From: Branchipolynoe longqiensis
Lineage: Eukaryota > Annelida > Polychaeta > Phyllodocida > Polynoidae
Length of the DNA: 64,000 nt
Direction: 5' to 3'
Assembly: GCA_030323885.1 (NCBI GenBank)
Contig: CM059187.1
Span: 89,915,121 to 89,979,120, forward strand
Numbering within the stretch: position 1 is the stretch's first letter; every line of letters starts with the position of its first letter. Both the position numbers and the translations under genes were made by a program. Below the pieces are notes generated by a model. That model saw only the letters and a program-made list of their open reading frames with translations. It was not told the DNA's origin and did no database searches. Shown here piece after piece: positions 30,578-41,880 of the stretch.

Positions 30578-31618
30578 TCAGAAAGCCTCATCAAGCATTG
30601 CTGAAAGGAAGATGGAGAAGAGCGTGGGGGCCAGTACACAACGTTGCTTGACCCCATTGGTAACCCCAAACGATTCTGAGACTTCCCCTCCAAAACTAAC
30701 GTTTGCCATCATTCCTGTATGTAGAGCCTCGATCATAATTGTGAACTTCTCTGGGCATCCATACTTCCTCAGTAGCTGCCATAGCCCGGTCCTCCCGACT
30801 GTATCAAACGCCTTAGTGAAATCGACAAATACCATGTACAGTAGTTGGCCCTGCTCAATGCACTTTTCTTGTAGCTGTCGGTGACAAAATATCATATCTG
30901 CGGTGCTCCGGTTACCTCTGAAGCCACACTGTGACTCCGGAACTACATCAGGTGTTATGTGAATAGATAGGCTGTTGAGGAGGATCCTGGCAAAGATCTT
31001 GCCTGCTATGGAAAGAAGAGAGATTCCTCTATAGTTCCCACAGTCTGTTCGATCACCTTTCTTGTAGATGGTTACAATGTTGGCATCCTTCCATGCTTGC
31101 TGTACAGAACCCCCCTCCCAGGCATTTGTGATTAGTTGGTGCAGTCTGTTGAACAGATCGTCTCCTCCGTGCTTCCATACTTCAGCAGGAATTTCATCAT
31201 CCCCAGGTGCTTTGCCCTCTTTCGGGCTGGCGATTGCTCTAGCCATCTCATCTATGGTTGAAATCTCATCGAGGCATGTTTTGGTAATGTGCTGCTGGAT
31301 GTTGTCCAGAGCTTTGTGATCTATGTCACCAGGGATGTTGAGTAGCTTCTGGAAGTGTTCACTCCATCTTACCACAATTCTCTTGCTGTCAGAAAAGGTA
31401 TCCATTCCATCTGTTGATTTTAGGATCTTCACTGGTCCCCACACTTCCTTCAGTCCACTGTAGAATCCCTTCATGTTGTTTCTGTCTGCAGCTCTCTGCA
31501 GCTCCTCTGCCTTCATTTCCCACCAGTCTGACTTCAATGCACGGGTGCATTTTTGTAGCAATCTGCAGGCATCTTTGTATGGTGCAGTGGTGGATCTAGT
31601 GTTCCTGGTCTGCAACAC
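30578..31618 (-). pseudogene. LINE-X reverse transcriptase, N-terminal part
   Basis: 346 codons without a stop. Motifs in order: EVWKHGGDDL, NYRGISLLSIAGKIFARILL, QCGFRGNRSTADMIFCHRQL, MVFVDFTKAFD (motif A with the catalytic Asp) and GVKQRCVLAPTLF. In most LINEs the last is GVKQGC, so a Gly to Arg change hits motif B. The FADD motif is in another frame downstream, so at least one frameshift lies between 30578 and 30482. Dead as a single protein. The product would have copied LINE RNA at a nicked target. Confidence 0.88.
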
Positions 31619-31644
31619 TCACTGGTGGGCTTGGTCTCTTCTGC

Positions 31645-31740
31645 TACATATATATATATATATATATATCTATATAAACATGCACTGGTATATGTATATA
31701 TACCAGTGCATGGTTTTCAATATTAATAAATGTATTTTAT
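31645..31740. repeat. (AT)n tract and a 14-bp-arm hairpin
   Basis: ATAT at 31648-31670 is followed by CATGCACTGGTATA (31679-31692) and its inverted copy TATACCAGTGCATG (31699-31712) with a 6-base loop. Confidence 0.75.
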
Positions 31741-31754
31741 TTAGTGAATAATGT

Positions 31755-31960
31755 CTTTTCTCAGTGCCAGAGCACTGGTCTTCCGGCCGTTCATTACAAT
31801 TTGATGGTACATAAATGACAACATCAGTTGCAATAATAACCACATGATAATCCTGTTTGATAATCGAAGCATAGTATAAATGGACTATTAGTTCTAATAG
31901 TAACTGCATACAATTCCAGTTCAACATATCTCTTATGCACTTGGTGAGCATGCATGACAT
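31755..31960 (+). repeat. GCACTGGTCTTCCGGCC repeat
   Basis: TCAGTGCCAGAGCACTGGTC, CTTCCGGCCG, then a ~150-base segment. The opening block is shared with 7979-8062, 41640-41860 and 45848-46015, but the downstream part differs. Confidence 0.5.
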
Positions 31961-32091
31961 GGTATTGCATGATTCTAGAATTGTCTTTAAACACTTCTCT
32001 CTTCCTTTGTCTTTCTCTCTTCTTTTTTCAAACAGATATAATGTCTGTAGTGTGTAAGCTGAAGGGATTATGTTGTATAGACAGGGGTTTG

Positions 32092-32504
32092 CCTAGATAA
32101 AAGATTCACCCAGTACTTGTAGTACACGGGTGAAGATCAGCCTTATATAAATACGGGCGAAAATAGCGTTAGTATGGAACATCACCTAGAAACTGCGGCT
32201 CCAGTATCAAATGGCTACCCATGTAGGCACAGATTTTGGTGAAATGGGAGAGAATGCAAAAAGACAAGATGGCGGCCGCAGAACGCCGTCGATTTCACTT
32301 TTAAATCTTATTAAACTAGATATTATATTATATTTTTCAACTCAAAGGTAGCGGGCTCTCAATAATACATATGTAAAGAATAATTGTTGCTTCTTATATT
32401 GTGAAATTAGGCTCTCAATTCTTTGACCCGCAATTTCGCCAGCTTTTACATAGGGTTGGTTTGCACCCCTACTGCAGCAGTACGGGGGGAATCTTGTACC
32501 TAGG
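32092..32504. mobile_element. MITE with ~40-bp TIRs and 5-bp target duplication
   Basis: Ends CCTAGATAAAAGATTCACCC and inverted CCTAGGTACAAGATTCCCCC, still matching through GTACT-GTAGTA and GGGTG. Flanks GTTTG at 32087-32091 and 32505-32509. 413 bp, non-coding. The centre is AT-rich with a repeated GGCTCTCAAT word. Superfamily not assigned. Confidence 0.8.
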
Positions 32505-32733
32505 GTTTGCCATGCTTCAACATCGATAGTATTAAGGTGGGATTAGACTTTACAATCAATTCAGATTCCACCCTACTTACAACCCCACAACACTAGTCAG
32601 CAACGCTCTCCGTCCACCTGATCTCTCACAATATCCGTCTGGTTCCAGCCCTTCCCACCACTTCTCAAGGCTCGCCCCTCCCACCAAGTCCACCCATATA
32701 ACCACCACATAGTACATCAACGTGTCAATATAC

Positions 32734-32987
32734 ATATGTCTCAAAAGGTGATATCTTCTTTTTGTTTGTCCATTGTAACGATCGATACAAAACAGCACAG
32801 ACATGGTTACACTGAAAACACAAGGACATTTGCTTCAAATTAATATGTATTCTATTGTGATTATGAAACACCGTGTAAAAAACAAATCAGTTTATCCTGA
32901 GCAAATGCATAAGCAGATAGTATGTGGATCGTTACAATGGACAAAGTTTTGTCCCATATTGCTTAGCACCTTTTGAGACAGCGTCTC
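32734..32987. mobile_element. ~255-bp MITE, copy 2 of 3
   Basis: Same family as 19061-19316 and 44983-45239. The left end has lost the outer GAGCC and the right end has an extra GC before TCTCA. Internal inverted GTCCATTGTAACGATCGA / GGATCGTTACAATGGAC is intact. Confidence 0.85.
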
Positions 32988-33129
32988 AAGCATCAGAACT
33001 GAGGTTGAGTGGGTAGTAGTAGTAGATGACTAGCATCCAATGATTGATGGGGCGAGGGGGGGCTGAGATGCAGGGGGTGGGTGAAATTCCGGTATACATT
33101 GCAAATAAAAAAGCATTTCAGTCATGCAT

Positions 33130-33425
33130 GATGAAGCAACATCTCAGGACATATCGGGATGGGCACCGACTTTTGCCAGTGCGCGACAATGGCTACTTTA
33201 TAGTGCTAGCCCCCTGGCTGACCAGGCAGCCAGTACCACGACCTAATACCCAACTCAGTCACATTATCCTGATCCTGAGCTAAGCAGTCTTTGTACTATC
33301 CTAGTAATGACAAGCACCAAGTTTGGTAACCACACGTATCAATTTTGCAAGTCATTGGTTTGATTCGACTGGATTTGGAAGGCCTGATCATCCCCATGGA
33401 AAGTCAATGCTCTTACCGAACCGCA
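33130..33425 (-). mobile_element. Diverged tRNA-derived SINE
   Basis: Minus-strand body and tail of the main family (TATAGTGCTAGCCCCCTGGC region, GATATGTCCTGAGATGTTGC) with a poor head of the second type at 33360-33425. No target duplication seen. Confidence 0.75.
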
Positions 33426-33479
33426 AGCAATTCAACTTTGCAAAGTGCATCGCAAATCAGATACAGTGTAGGGCCTAAA

Positions 33480-34245
33480 GGCCCTGTCACACTATGACGT
33501 ATGGTGCATGCGTGTGCGTAAGGTATTGAAATAAAATTTAAATGAAAATAGGTCGGCATTCACCAAACTTTTTGCGCTGCTGGCGGTCCCAGCAACGTAT
33601 GAAGTGTACTCGGAGCGTATGGCTGGCATATGGCTACGGTATGCATGGCATATAACGATATATAGGTAACGTGTGGCGACGTATACTCAGCATGCTGAGA
33701 CGTGTTTTGATGGTTGGAGGTGACAGGTCCAGCGTATGAGTAACAAACATATGGTGATGCATCCCTAACATGCTCCTAATGTATGTCGATGTACCCCTAA
33801 CATACATGTAGCGTGAGGGGGACATAAGAGCCACATGTTGACACATGTTGACAATTTTGAACATGCAGACAAATTGTTTCGAAGCCTCAACGCATGCCAA
33901 CGTAAGACGACGTATAATGCCTATCCCGAATGCCTATCCCGTATGGACCCAACATGGCTAACGTGTATCAACGAACCCCTACATATCCCTAATGTACTCC
34001 TAACATATGCCAAGGTACCCCTAACATACACGTAGCATATGTCAAATGTATGAGCCACACATTGGACATTTTGAGCATGCAGAACATTGTTTTGGAGCCT
34101 CGATGCATGATGACATAAGATGACGTATAACAACGTACCCGACGTATGCCCAATGTATACGTAATGTAGGATTAGGTATGCCAATGTATTGGTAAAAAAT
34201 CACATACGTTGGCATACACTAAGGCGTATGTCATAGTGTCATAGT
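33480..34245. mobile_element. Harbinger-like MITE (CGTATG subfamily)
   Basis: Left end AGGCCCTGTCACACTATGAC preceded by TAA. The right end has decayed (inverted CTATGACACTATGACATACG). The arms are made of CGTATG, ACATACG and CCCCTAACATA words. The shared motif occurs twice, at 33847-33877 and about 34062-34100 (TTTTGAGCATGCAGAACA). Non-coding, about 765 bp. Confidence 0.75.
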
Positions 34246-34914
34246 TGTTCCGACACCATGTGATCTACCGTAGCGTGCTCACTGGTTGAAGATAGTAGCC
34301 AACATGCCATCACTCACTAGACGTCGTTGTAATATGCAAACAACTTGTAGGTGAATAAATATTGTTCAACAACAACTAAAAACGGCCAAGTTAAATAAAG
34401 GTATTTCAACATATAACGGATGTGAAATGAGCGCTGGATAAGTTCTACACGCAACCACAGGGGTCATTTATCAACGGGGGAGGACGGATGCGGGTGGAGC
34501 CTCTACTGGTGGATAGCTTCCTGTGAACATATGTTGGCCATTTTTTGAGTGTAGGTGTGGGGGGGGGGGTGTTTTTTTGTTTTATTTTCTTGATGTCGAC
34601 ACTGAGCGCGATGCACAGTGGGTAGCTATTACACATATGACGAGCATGTTGGGCTGGGTTGAGGGGTGATCCAGATGGGAGAACGGGTCAACGACAGGCG
34701 ATTAGCCTTTAGCGGTGGTACCACAGACATTCATTGTGTGCCGACCAGACACTAGCGCCCGCCCGTCGCCCGCCCACCTCCCGCCGCCGCCCGCCCACCA
34801 CTGCCAGACCCGTCCAATGCATAATGGCAAAGCCCGGCTACCGGTCCGGTCCAGCCCCACCCACCAGTGCCCACTGAGCCCAGCCCCCACACCCACATCC
34901 GGGATTCCAAGTTC
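34246..34914. other. No recognisable feature
   Basis: Contains a G run at 34558-34569 (with the T-rich GTTTTTTTG after it) and becomes C-rich after 34750, leading into the pentamer array. No gene. Confidence 0.4.
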
Positions 34915-35310
34915 CCGCCCCGCCCCGCCCCGCCCCGCCCCGCCCCGCCCCGCCCCGCCCCGTCCCGCCCCGCCCCGCCGCGCCCCGCCCCGCCCCGCCC
35001 CCGCCCCGCCCCGCCCCGCCCCGCCCCGCCCCGCGCCGCCCCGCCCTAGCCCGCCCGCCCCGGCGCCCGCCCCGCCCCGCGCCCGCCCCGCCCCGCCCCC
35101 CCCGCCCCGCCCCGCCCCGCCCCGCCCCGCCCCGCCCCGCCCCGCCCCGTCCCGGCCCGCCCCGCCCCGCCCCGCCCCGCCCTAACCCGCCCCGTCCTGC
35201 CCCGCCCCGCCCCGCCCCGCCCCGCCCCGCCCCGAGTCACCCCGCCCCGCCCCGGCGCCGCCCCGCTCCGCCCCCGCACCGCCGACCCCGCCCCGTCCCG
35301 CCCTCTCCGC
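34915..35310 (+). repeat. (CCCCG)n pentanucleotide array
   Basis: About 400 bases of CCCCG units with scattered variants. Frames in all three phases lack stops and read as Arg-Pro-Ala-Pro repeats; these are not genes. The other strand is (GGGGC)-like, as is the plus strand at 59085-59250. Confidence 0.95.
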
Positions 35311-35700
35311 CGATCTCCGGCTCGCCTCTCCACAACCCCACCCCCACCCCATCCTAACCATATCACCATACCCTCTGTGTACCCGATTACACAATCCACC
35401 CCAACGCCAATCCACTTCCAAACACCCCTTAACTCACCCTTGTCAAACGAATCCGTCCCCCTTGCCCACCTACTCACCCACCCACCCCCCACCCCCCCAC
35501 CCTACATGCAACAACAAACACCAGCTCGAATCTCCCCCCCCCCCCCCCCAGCCACACCATCCTCCCCTCCCACCCGTCCGTCCTGATATCACTTTAGATG
35601 CTATCAGGACGTAAAATTCCAACAACCTATCCTCCCACTCCACCCATCTCCGGACTCCCCTCCCCCCCGCCCACACACACACACAAATGGTACCCAGAAA
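35311..35700. repeat. Pyrimidine/A-rich low-complexity DNA with SINE-tail scrap
   Basis: C- and CA-rich sequence including C runs (about 35537-35549) and (CA)n at 35674-35686. Bases 35581-35630 (TGATATCACTTTAGATGCTA, CAGGACGTAAAATTCCAACA) are a plus-strand tail of the main SINE. Confidence 0.75.
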
Positions 35701-36090
35701 TACAATAAAAAGCTCAAATCGAAGCGGGCCCCCTGCTCACAAAGCCCGGGTATAACCAACTGCCTCCTGGGCTTGGCCCATAGCTTTCAGGTTATGCAAC
35801 GCGCCCACACCCCTGCGCCGAACTACTTCTACCTGCGCGCCCTCTACACTGGCCGGCAGAGGCATCTCCCACCGCCATCAGCCAGGCAGCGACCCGCTAC
35901 ATCCCGGGCCAGCCCGACCAGACCTCGCTCCTTTTTAAAATATTATCTTTTTTGTACCATTCACTCTCTTCTTGCAGATAATAATTGCTGAGGTCAGCAC
36001 ACATTTTGGAAGCCTCTGGCTGTCTGGAATATATCAGCAGGATTCAAAACTGTGTTGCACTGAGAGGTCAGTGAACTTCTTGCTCAGATG
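35701..36090. other. No recognisable feature
   Basis: GC-richer to 35920, then AT-rich. A 72-codon frame at 35773-35991 has no recognisable domain. Confidence 0.35.
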
Positions 36091-36425
36091 ACCAGACGGG
36101 ATGGCGGAATGAGTTTCGCGTCAGTTTCCCGTTTTGTTAGATCGTGGGATTCGAACTTTGGTCGAGTCAAACCACTGACTTACAAATTGATAATTGTTGC
36201 TTCTTAGCCAGGCGCTCAGCATTACTAGGATAGGGCAAGGGCTGGTTGGCTCAGTGTCAGGTTAATGTTACTGAGTGGGATATTAGGTCATGGTGCCCAT
36301 GACCTGGTCTCCCAGTGGGACAACACTATGAAGTTATCATGTGTACGCACTGTCACAAGTTGGAACCCGTCCTGATATTACCTTAGATGTTGCCAGGATG
36401 TAAACCTCCAACAAACAACCAATTT
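36091..36425 (+). mobile_element. tRNA-derived SINE, head type 1, full length
   Basis: Head CCAGACGGGATGGCGGAATG, GATTCGAACTTTGGTCGAGT, linker, body GGGACAACACTATGAAG and tail GTTGCCAGGATGTAAACCTC with an AAACAACC end. Complete; a second complete copy starts 395 bases downstream. Confidence 0.9.
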
Positions 36426-36818
36426 TGTTCTGAGAGCAGAGTAGGTTAAGGATCAACCACCATTTTGGTTGACATTGCCTTGGCACAGCTACGAGCACAT
36501 TTTACACATTTGTTGAGGGCTGGCGCCATTGGAACATGGTAGGAAGAATCAAAATTGCTATTTCATCAAAATATTATAATATTTTCTTTAATACACAATG
36601 AACAGCAATTTGAAAGGGATTGTCATTAGAGCTGGAACACCAGTGCATTAAGCACTGACAACATGCTCTTCGGCGGAATAAAACACTTGAACAAAAAAAA
36701 AGACGCTAAGAACCGATTTGGAGGAAATTGTTAAACCTGACGTCACACCAGGGAGGACAATCCCTAAATACCGCCATTTTGATTGATGCACCGTAGATTC
36801 CTATTCCAACCTGTTCGA
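36426..36818. other. Unassigned
   Basis: A faint match to the GCACTGGTCTTCCGG repeat at 36625-36680. Otherwise nothing. Confidence 0.35.
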
Positions 36819-37170
36819 CCAGACGGGATGACCGAATGAGTTGAGCGTCCGTCTCCTGTTTTGGGAGATCGGGGGATCCGAACCCATGAGTTTGTGGGTT
36901 CGAACCCTGGTTGAGTCAGACCAATGACTTAACAATTCATACTTGTCGCTTCCTAGCCAGGCACTTGGCGTTATTAGGATAGGACAAGGACTGATTGGCT
37001 CAGTGTCAGGATAATGTGACTGAGTGGCATTTCAGGTCATGGTGCTGGCAGCCTGGTCTCCCAGTGGGGCAGCACTATAAATTCGTCTTGAGCGTGCACT
37101 GTCACAGGTCGGTACCCGTCCTGATATGACCTTAGATGTTGCTAGGACGTAAAACAACAAGACACACAAA
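36819..37170 (+). mobile_element. tRNA-derived SINE, best copy (reference for the family)
   Basis: About 350 bp. Order: (1) tRNA-like head, CCAGACGGGATGACCGAATG with a polymerase III A-box-like stretch, and a B box GGTTCGAACCC; (2) linker GAGTCAGACCAATGACTTAA and CTTGTCGCTTCCTAGCC; (3) body ATTAGGATAGGACAAGG, GGCTCAGTGTCAGGATAATG, GGGGCAGCACTATAAA, GTGCACTGTCACAGGTCGGT; (4) tail CCTGATATGACC, GATGTTGCTAGGACGTAAAA and a CA-rich end. It should be transcribed by RNA polymerase III and moved by a partner LINE, not identified here. LINE-X is not an obvious partner because the tails differ. Confidence 0.92.
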
Positions 37171-37617
37171 CACACACCTTACCTGTTCCACGCATCACAT
37201 CAGGATCTGGGCCGGGGAATCACTGCTTGCTTTAGCGGAGTGGGCATATTCAGGGGGTTGACTGTACATTTGCAATATAGACTGTTCTGTCCATACGGGA
37301 CGGGACCATGCCTCACATTTCACCTCAACATAATATCCCAATTGACCAGCTGACTCTATTCCTGGATTTGCTTTTTATTTCTCACCTACAACCGGCAGAT
37401 GGGAGATCCTTCAGTATTACTCACAATAAATATGCATTCACAAAACACCCTATGTATAGTAATGGTACTGTATGTAAACACATCCGCTCTTTTTGTACTT
37501 ACGCCGCCATTTCGCCATTTTTACATTCAATTATGCAAACTATATTATATCAATTACATCGCTAGGACTAATAACTTTGAATTAAATGGATCTCAAATAT
37601 ATTATATTTGAAGAATT
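37171..37617. other. No recognisable feature
   Basis: AT-rich DNA with overlapping 70-85 codon frames near 37308-37611. No family recognised. Confidence 0.35.
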
Positions 37618-37972
37618 GGATGTAATGGCTAAATCGGTAAGAGCGATTACTGGCTTTCCGTGTAGGCGGAGGTTAGTTCAAACCCCTGCCGAGTCAAGCC
37701 AATAATTTCGTAAATTGATACTGGTTAGCTCAATATGCCAGCAATGTGACTGAGTGAGATATTGGATCATGGTGCTGCTGGTCCAGTTTCTCAGTCGATA
37801 AAGTCACCATGAGTGCGCACTGTCGCAAATCGCACTGTCACAAGTCGTTACCCGTCCTGATATGACCATATACGTTGCTAGGACGTAAAACAACAACAAA
37901 CAAACAAATCGCTGCCCATCTTGATATGACCGTAGCTGTTTCTAGGATGTAAAATCCCAACAAGCAATGACA
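37618..37972 (+). mobile_element. SINE with a duplicated 3' tail
   Basis: Head of the second type (GTAATGGCTAAATCGGTAAG, GTTCAAACCCCTGCCGAGTC), shortened linker and body, then the tail CCTGATATGACC…GCTAGGACGTAAAACAACAA. Directly after CAAACAAACAAATCG comes a second tail copy (CTTGATATGACC…TCTAGGATGTAAAATCCCAA). A short internal repeat GCGCACTGTCGCAAATC / GCACTGTCACAAGTC is also present. Confidence 0.85.
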
Positions 37973-39072
37973 AGTGATTGAAGAATAAGCAGCTGATAAG
38001 AGAGTCAAATTGCCTGAGGCTAGAACCATAATTTACAACACCAACAAGGAGCCCATGATATGGAATTTGTAATGAACACAAGTTGATATATATAGTAAGT
38101 ACAGTAGAGAGGTAGGAGTTATGATTGGTGTGAATGTTTGACTCAGGCCTTCAACCCCAGGCATTTGAATGTTCGTTTGAAGGGTTGGGTGGGTGGCTGA
38201 GTTGAGTTGGTGAGTTGCTCGTCGGGCTGCCGGAGTGGAAGTGATGTATGGAGGTTCCTTGGATTCCGAGGATGGGTCCGTGATGTCAGAGTCTCGCGAG
38301 ATGGGATGGTGATGTCATAGTCTTGTGAGGGCTGGTTCAGGACGAGACTGGTAGGGGGCCGTGGGGAGGATTCGAACCCAGCTGGCACCACCATAGGGCT
38401 CTCCGTTCACGCACAAATTACTCATTTTGGCGAATCACCATGAACAATTTATTTTATGCTCGCATTAATAATATACATTTATCAAACGGGGTATATTTTA
38501 CCGGTTCATTGGAAAGTGCAAATATATCCTTTGTAGCTGTACCACTTTGAGGGGGGAAAAAACCAACGTTCCAAATTGACACAACTTCTGGAAATAATCT
38601 ATGTCTACCTACTTGGTTTGTATACCAAAATGTATACATATCTGTGCATAATGCATTCTTACCAACATAACTCATTAGAAGTGCCAGCCAGGCACAGTGA
38701 TAAATATGGTGTGTGAATAATTGATTCCAACCTATATGTCATCACATCCGAGTAATATTTCACTATTTTGTATATTCCCAGGGATCTCGCCGATGAGCTA
38801 TTAGTAAATCAAGTCTATGGGATGGGTCCTGTTTGAGTAAACATTACCCAATGTCTCTTGTGACATTTATTACACGATATGCGTTTTAGGCGCGAGGGGA
38901 ATAACTGTGCTGTTAATGGATCAAAAAGCAGCCTGCAAGGGGTTTTTAAAAATCGGTATAGACTGCTCTCTATTTAACGTGAAAATAGCTCACTTCAATG
39001 AAGTATGCTTACAGTGTGGACTATGTCTCGTGTGGATGGACGAGTTCCATCTCTTATTCCATCTGATTGGTC
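37973..39072. other. No recognisable feature
   Basis: Small overlapping frames of 60-85 codons only. None has family resemblance or splice context. Confidence 0.35.
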
Positions 39073-39165
39073 AGCTGGAGGGGGGCTTAATCAGTAGAGC
39101 GCAGGCCTCGTGTGCGGAAGGTCAAGTGTTTGGTTCTCGGTCCCGTCAAACTAATTGTTAACTAG
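39073..39165 (+). mobile_element. SINE head fragment, type 2
   Basis: GGGGGCTTAATCAGTAGAGC, GTGCGGAAGGTCAAGTGTTT and GGTTCTCGGTCCCGTCAAAC are a head and linker start of the second type. Body and tail are absent. Confidence 0.7.
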
Positions 39166-39249
39166 CGGTATTTTACACGCTAGAAAATAGAAACCTAACT
39201 TCTGTGTATGGAGGCCGGAAAGCACTAATGTATGATATTACTCAAGCGA

Positions 39250-39385
39250 TGATCTGCTTACTATATATGCTTACTATATATGCTTACTCTATATGCTTAC
39301 TATATTTGCTTACTATACCTGCTTACTATATATGCTTAGTATACCTGCTTACTATATATGCTTAGTATATATGCTTACTATATCA
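39250..39385. repeat. 15-bp minisatellite, ~9 units
   Basis: Unit close to TATATGCTTACTATA, with variants (TATACCTGCTTAC). Confidence 0.9.
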
Positions 39386-40639
39386 GTTCCAAGAAATAGT
39401 AACCCAACAGAAATTAAGTGTGGTAAAGTCTAGTAGGGAGGGGTGGCTGGATCCTCCTGCTGTGCAGTCTCCAGGTCATTTGCCTGCCACACCCCCTGCC
39501 CAGCTCTTTTATTCAGACGGAACACATTCAAACTACAGGTACACAGTTGCTGGGAGTCTCCTCAGTCAGAGACAGTAACATGGGATTTCCTTGGCTGAAC
39601 TCCTCCAGTCAGTGGTGGGGGAGGCAGCGTGGGAGTGGGTGGACCCCCACCACTCCCATCACTCCCACCAACCCCCTCCCCCCCTTCTGGGTAAGTGGGT
39701 GGGGGGCCAACCCACCCCAAGTCAAACATATTTTTCCATCAAGTTCACCAATCACACTTACATGGGAGTATCAACCCAATTTATCTTTACATAACATAAC
39801 AGCAGTGGTCACCAGTCCCTTAGATTAAGACAACTCTAAAATAGTAGGAGTTTCTACATGCCTTACTTTGAGAATTACATATTGCATCATCTTTAGTTCA
39901 GCAAACTGCCACCAGGTGGAGCAGGGATGACTCACCACACACACACACACACTCCACCTCCACCCTGCCACCTGGATTTGGCAGGTCCTGCAAACACTCA
40001 CACACACAGCCCCCATGCATTGTCACCTGTGTGCTAACACTCCCTCAGATACTGGCATATGTAAATCATGCCATAACAGGCACACATAACTCAGTTTCTT
40101 AACTTAATTATTTTAACCATTCTGTGGTTTATTCACATATTATTTGTCTGGGTGAAGAAACCACAATCTGCAGCAACTGTATATGCCATCCTTAGTTTCA
40201 GCATTTACCCCCCTTTATACAATATATAATACCCACAGACTTCAACTCATGTAAATATACCAATACTTTAATACTTTTCCAGAGTTCTTATCTCCAGTGG
40301 TTAAATTTTATGTAGAACAATCTGATATTAATTATCACTTCACTTAATATTCATAATCTACCATGTTTGACAACTTGGTTTGAATATTATGCATAAGTAT
40401 TTACCAACATGATAGAATGAATTAGATATTATTAGAGAGGTTTTATAGAGCTACCTATATAATTGGAATATTATTATAATGACTTTCTTGAAATAACTGG
40501 ATGATTTAAATATGATTAAAACAGTTTTCTTAATGTTTCAGATATGTGTTTCATGAAAAGTAGATATTTTAGAATTGTTTAAACTATTATTTATTCATGA
40601 ACCATACCTAAAAAGTTGGAATATTTTACACAATGACTT
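39386..40639. other. Unassigned, low-complexity patches
   Basis: A C/G-rich patch at 39600-39720 includes CCCCCACCACTCCCATCACT-like words. (CA)n is at 39938-39955. From 40030 on it is AT-rich. The block 39420-40040 might be a decayed LTR, but no termini were found. Confidence 0.35.
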
Positions 40640-40885
40640 TATAATTGATACCTGTCACTTCCTAGCTGGGCGCTCAGGATTAATAGGATATGGCAAAGAC
40701 TGGTTGGTTCATTGTCAGGATAATATGACTGAGTGGGATATCGGGTCATGGTGCCGGCGGCCTGATTTCGCAGTTGGGCATCAGTATAAAGTTTAATTGA
40801 GTGTGCAATGTCACAAGTCGATACCTGTCCTGATATGCTCTTAGATGTTGTCAGGCTGTAATGCCCCAATAACCAATCAACCAAC
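40640..40885 (+). mobile_element. tRNA-derived SINE, 5'-truncated
   Basis: Starts in the linker (AATTGATACCTGTCACTTCC) and has complete body and tail (TTGTCAGGCTGTAATGCCCC, CCAATCAACCAACC). Confidence 0.85.
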
Positions 40886-41056
40886 CTGATTGGTCAGTGG
40901 GTTTTAGCGCCTTGACCATCATTAGCCACACCTTGGTGATCTCTGTTCACTTCTCAGCGACTTTCAGACTTGTCCACCCTCATCATGCGTCATGCAGACT
41001 CTTCCACCCACCCATCCTAGAACCGTATATTTGATTTGTTTATATTTCGTTCCTAA

Positions 41057-41485
41057 AGCCCCTGTCACACCTTGCTGGATTGAGGAAACAGATAGAGCCG
41101 GACACAAATATTCTAGTCTGGTGTGATTCGGTAACGGACAGGTAACAGATGGTAATGGATGGGTAACAGGCGGTAACAGACGGTAACGTTTGATAAGGTA
41201 TCAAGCGATTAAGGGAATGGATGGGAATGGATGGTAATGGACAGGAATGGACAGGTAACGGATTGTAATGGATAATAACCGCATACGTCAGTCCGGCGCA
41301 TTCCGCTACAAGTTTTGTGCATGCTCAAAACTAGAACGAATCAGGCCGGATATCAACGTCTATCAACGGATATCAATGGATATGGAATGGACATGCAACG
41401 GACACAAACCAGACTTTGCCAGATATAAACAGACTTCGTTCAGTTTCTTTCCGTTTCCACAATCCGGCGAGGTGTGACAGAGCCT
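41057..41485 (-). mobile_element. Harbinger-like MITE (CGGTAACGGA subfamily), inverted relative to 28100
   Basis: Ends AGCCCCTGTCACACCTTGCT and inverted AGGCTCTGTCACACCTCGCC, with TAA on both sides (41054-41056, 41486-41488). The arms are TGGTAACGGA/GGATGGGAAT words. Shared motif at 41307-41332 (TACAAGTTTTG, GCATGC, CAAAACTA). Same subfamily as 28100-28669. Confidence 0.88.
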
Positions 41486-41639
41486 TAAGGCTTGGCCAGG
41501 GCGCTACTCTGCATGGATGAAGTTGCACAATCCGATAAAAACAGAATTTTCGAAAGCAATACATCTAAATTTGAACCGAGTCATCCATATTAGATATTGG
41601 CATATTCATTTTAATTTCTTTTTGGTAAAGTGTTCATTC

Positions 41640-41860
41640 ACCCAATATGACATTTGTCAGTGACGGAGCACAGGTCTTCCAGCCATCTTGCAATTGGAAA
41701 TTGACAGTCTATATGATCTAAGTTTGATCAGTGATGTATTAGTTGCAGCACCGATCATGCAGAATTAAGGGAGTGGCTCCTGATGTATAATTTACAGCAC
41801 CAGTCACTGTAGTTCATGCAAATGGAAATATCAGCACTGCAGTACTGGTCTTCCGGCCAT
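41640..41860 (+). repeat. CAGCACCNATC / TCTTCCGGCC repeat
   Basis: TGACATTTGTCAGTG, GAGCACAGGTCTTCCAGCC, GAAATTGACAGTCTATAT, GTTTGATCAGTGATGTATTA, CAGCACCAGTCACTGTAGTT. The copy at 45848-46015 is about 80% like it in the opposite orientation. A second, partial CAGTACTGGTCTTCCGGCC follows at 41843-41864. Confidence 0.7.
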
Positions 41861-41880
41861 TTTGCATTATTCAATATGTA

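Larger units (their letters stand above)
29655..31644 (-). mobile_element. LINE-X: non-LTR retrotransposon, 5'-truncated and degenerate
   Basis: About 2 kb on the minus strand: reverse transcriptase, C-terminal domain, a very short 3' UTR and an (ATG)n tail (29657-29679). The endonuclease and 5' end are missing, and it stops next to an (AT)n tract at 31645. A frameshift and an in-frame stop break the protein. Other copies: 44330-44625 (3' part) and 60390-61277. Clade not assigned; the organisation fits endonuclease-bearing LINEs of the CR1/RTE/jockey range. Confidence 0.88.

Noticed and set aside
30277..30884. Plus-strand frames of 100-124 codons opposite LINE-X
   Set aside because: They are antisense shadows of the reverse transcriptase frames and carry no motif of their own.
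34715..35492. Long Pro/Ala/Arg-rich and Gly/Arg-rich open frames on both strands
   Set aside because: They are produced by the CCCCG pentamer, which has no stop in any frame. The same applies to 58826-59330.
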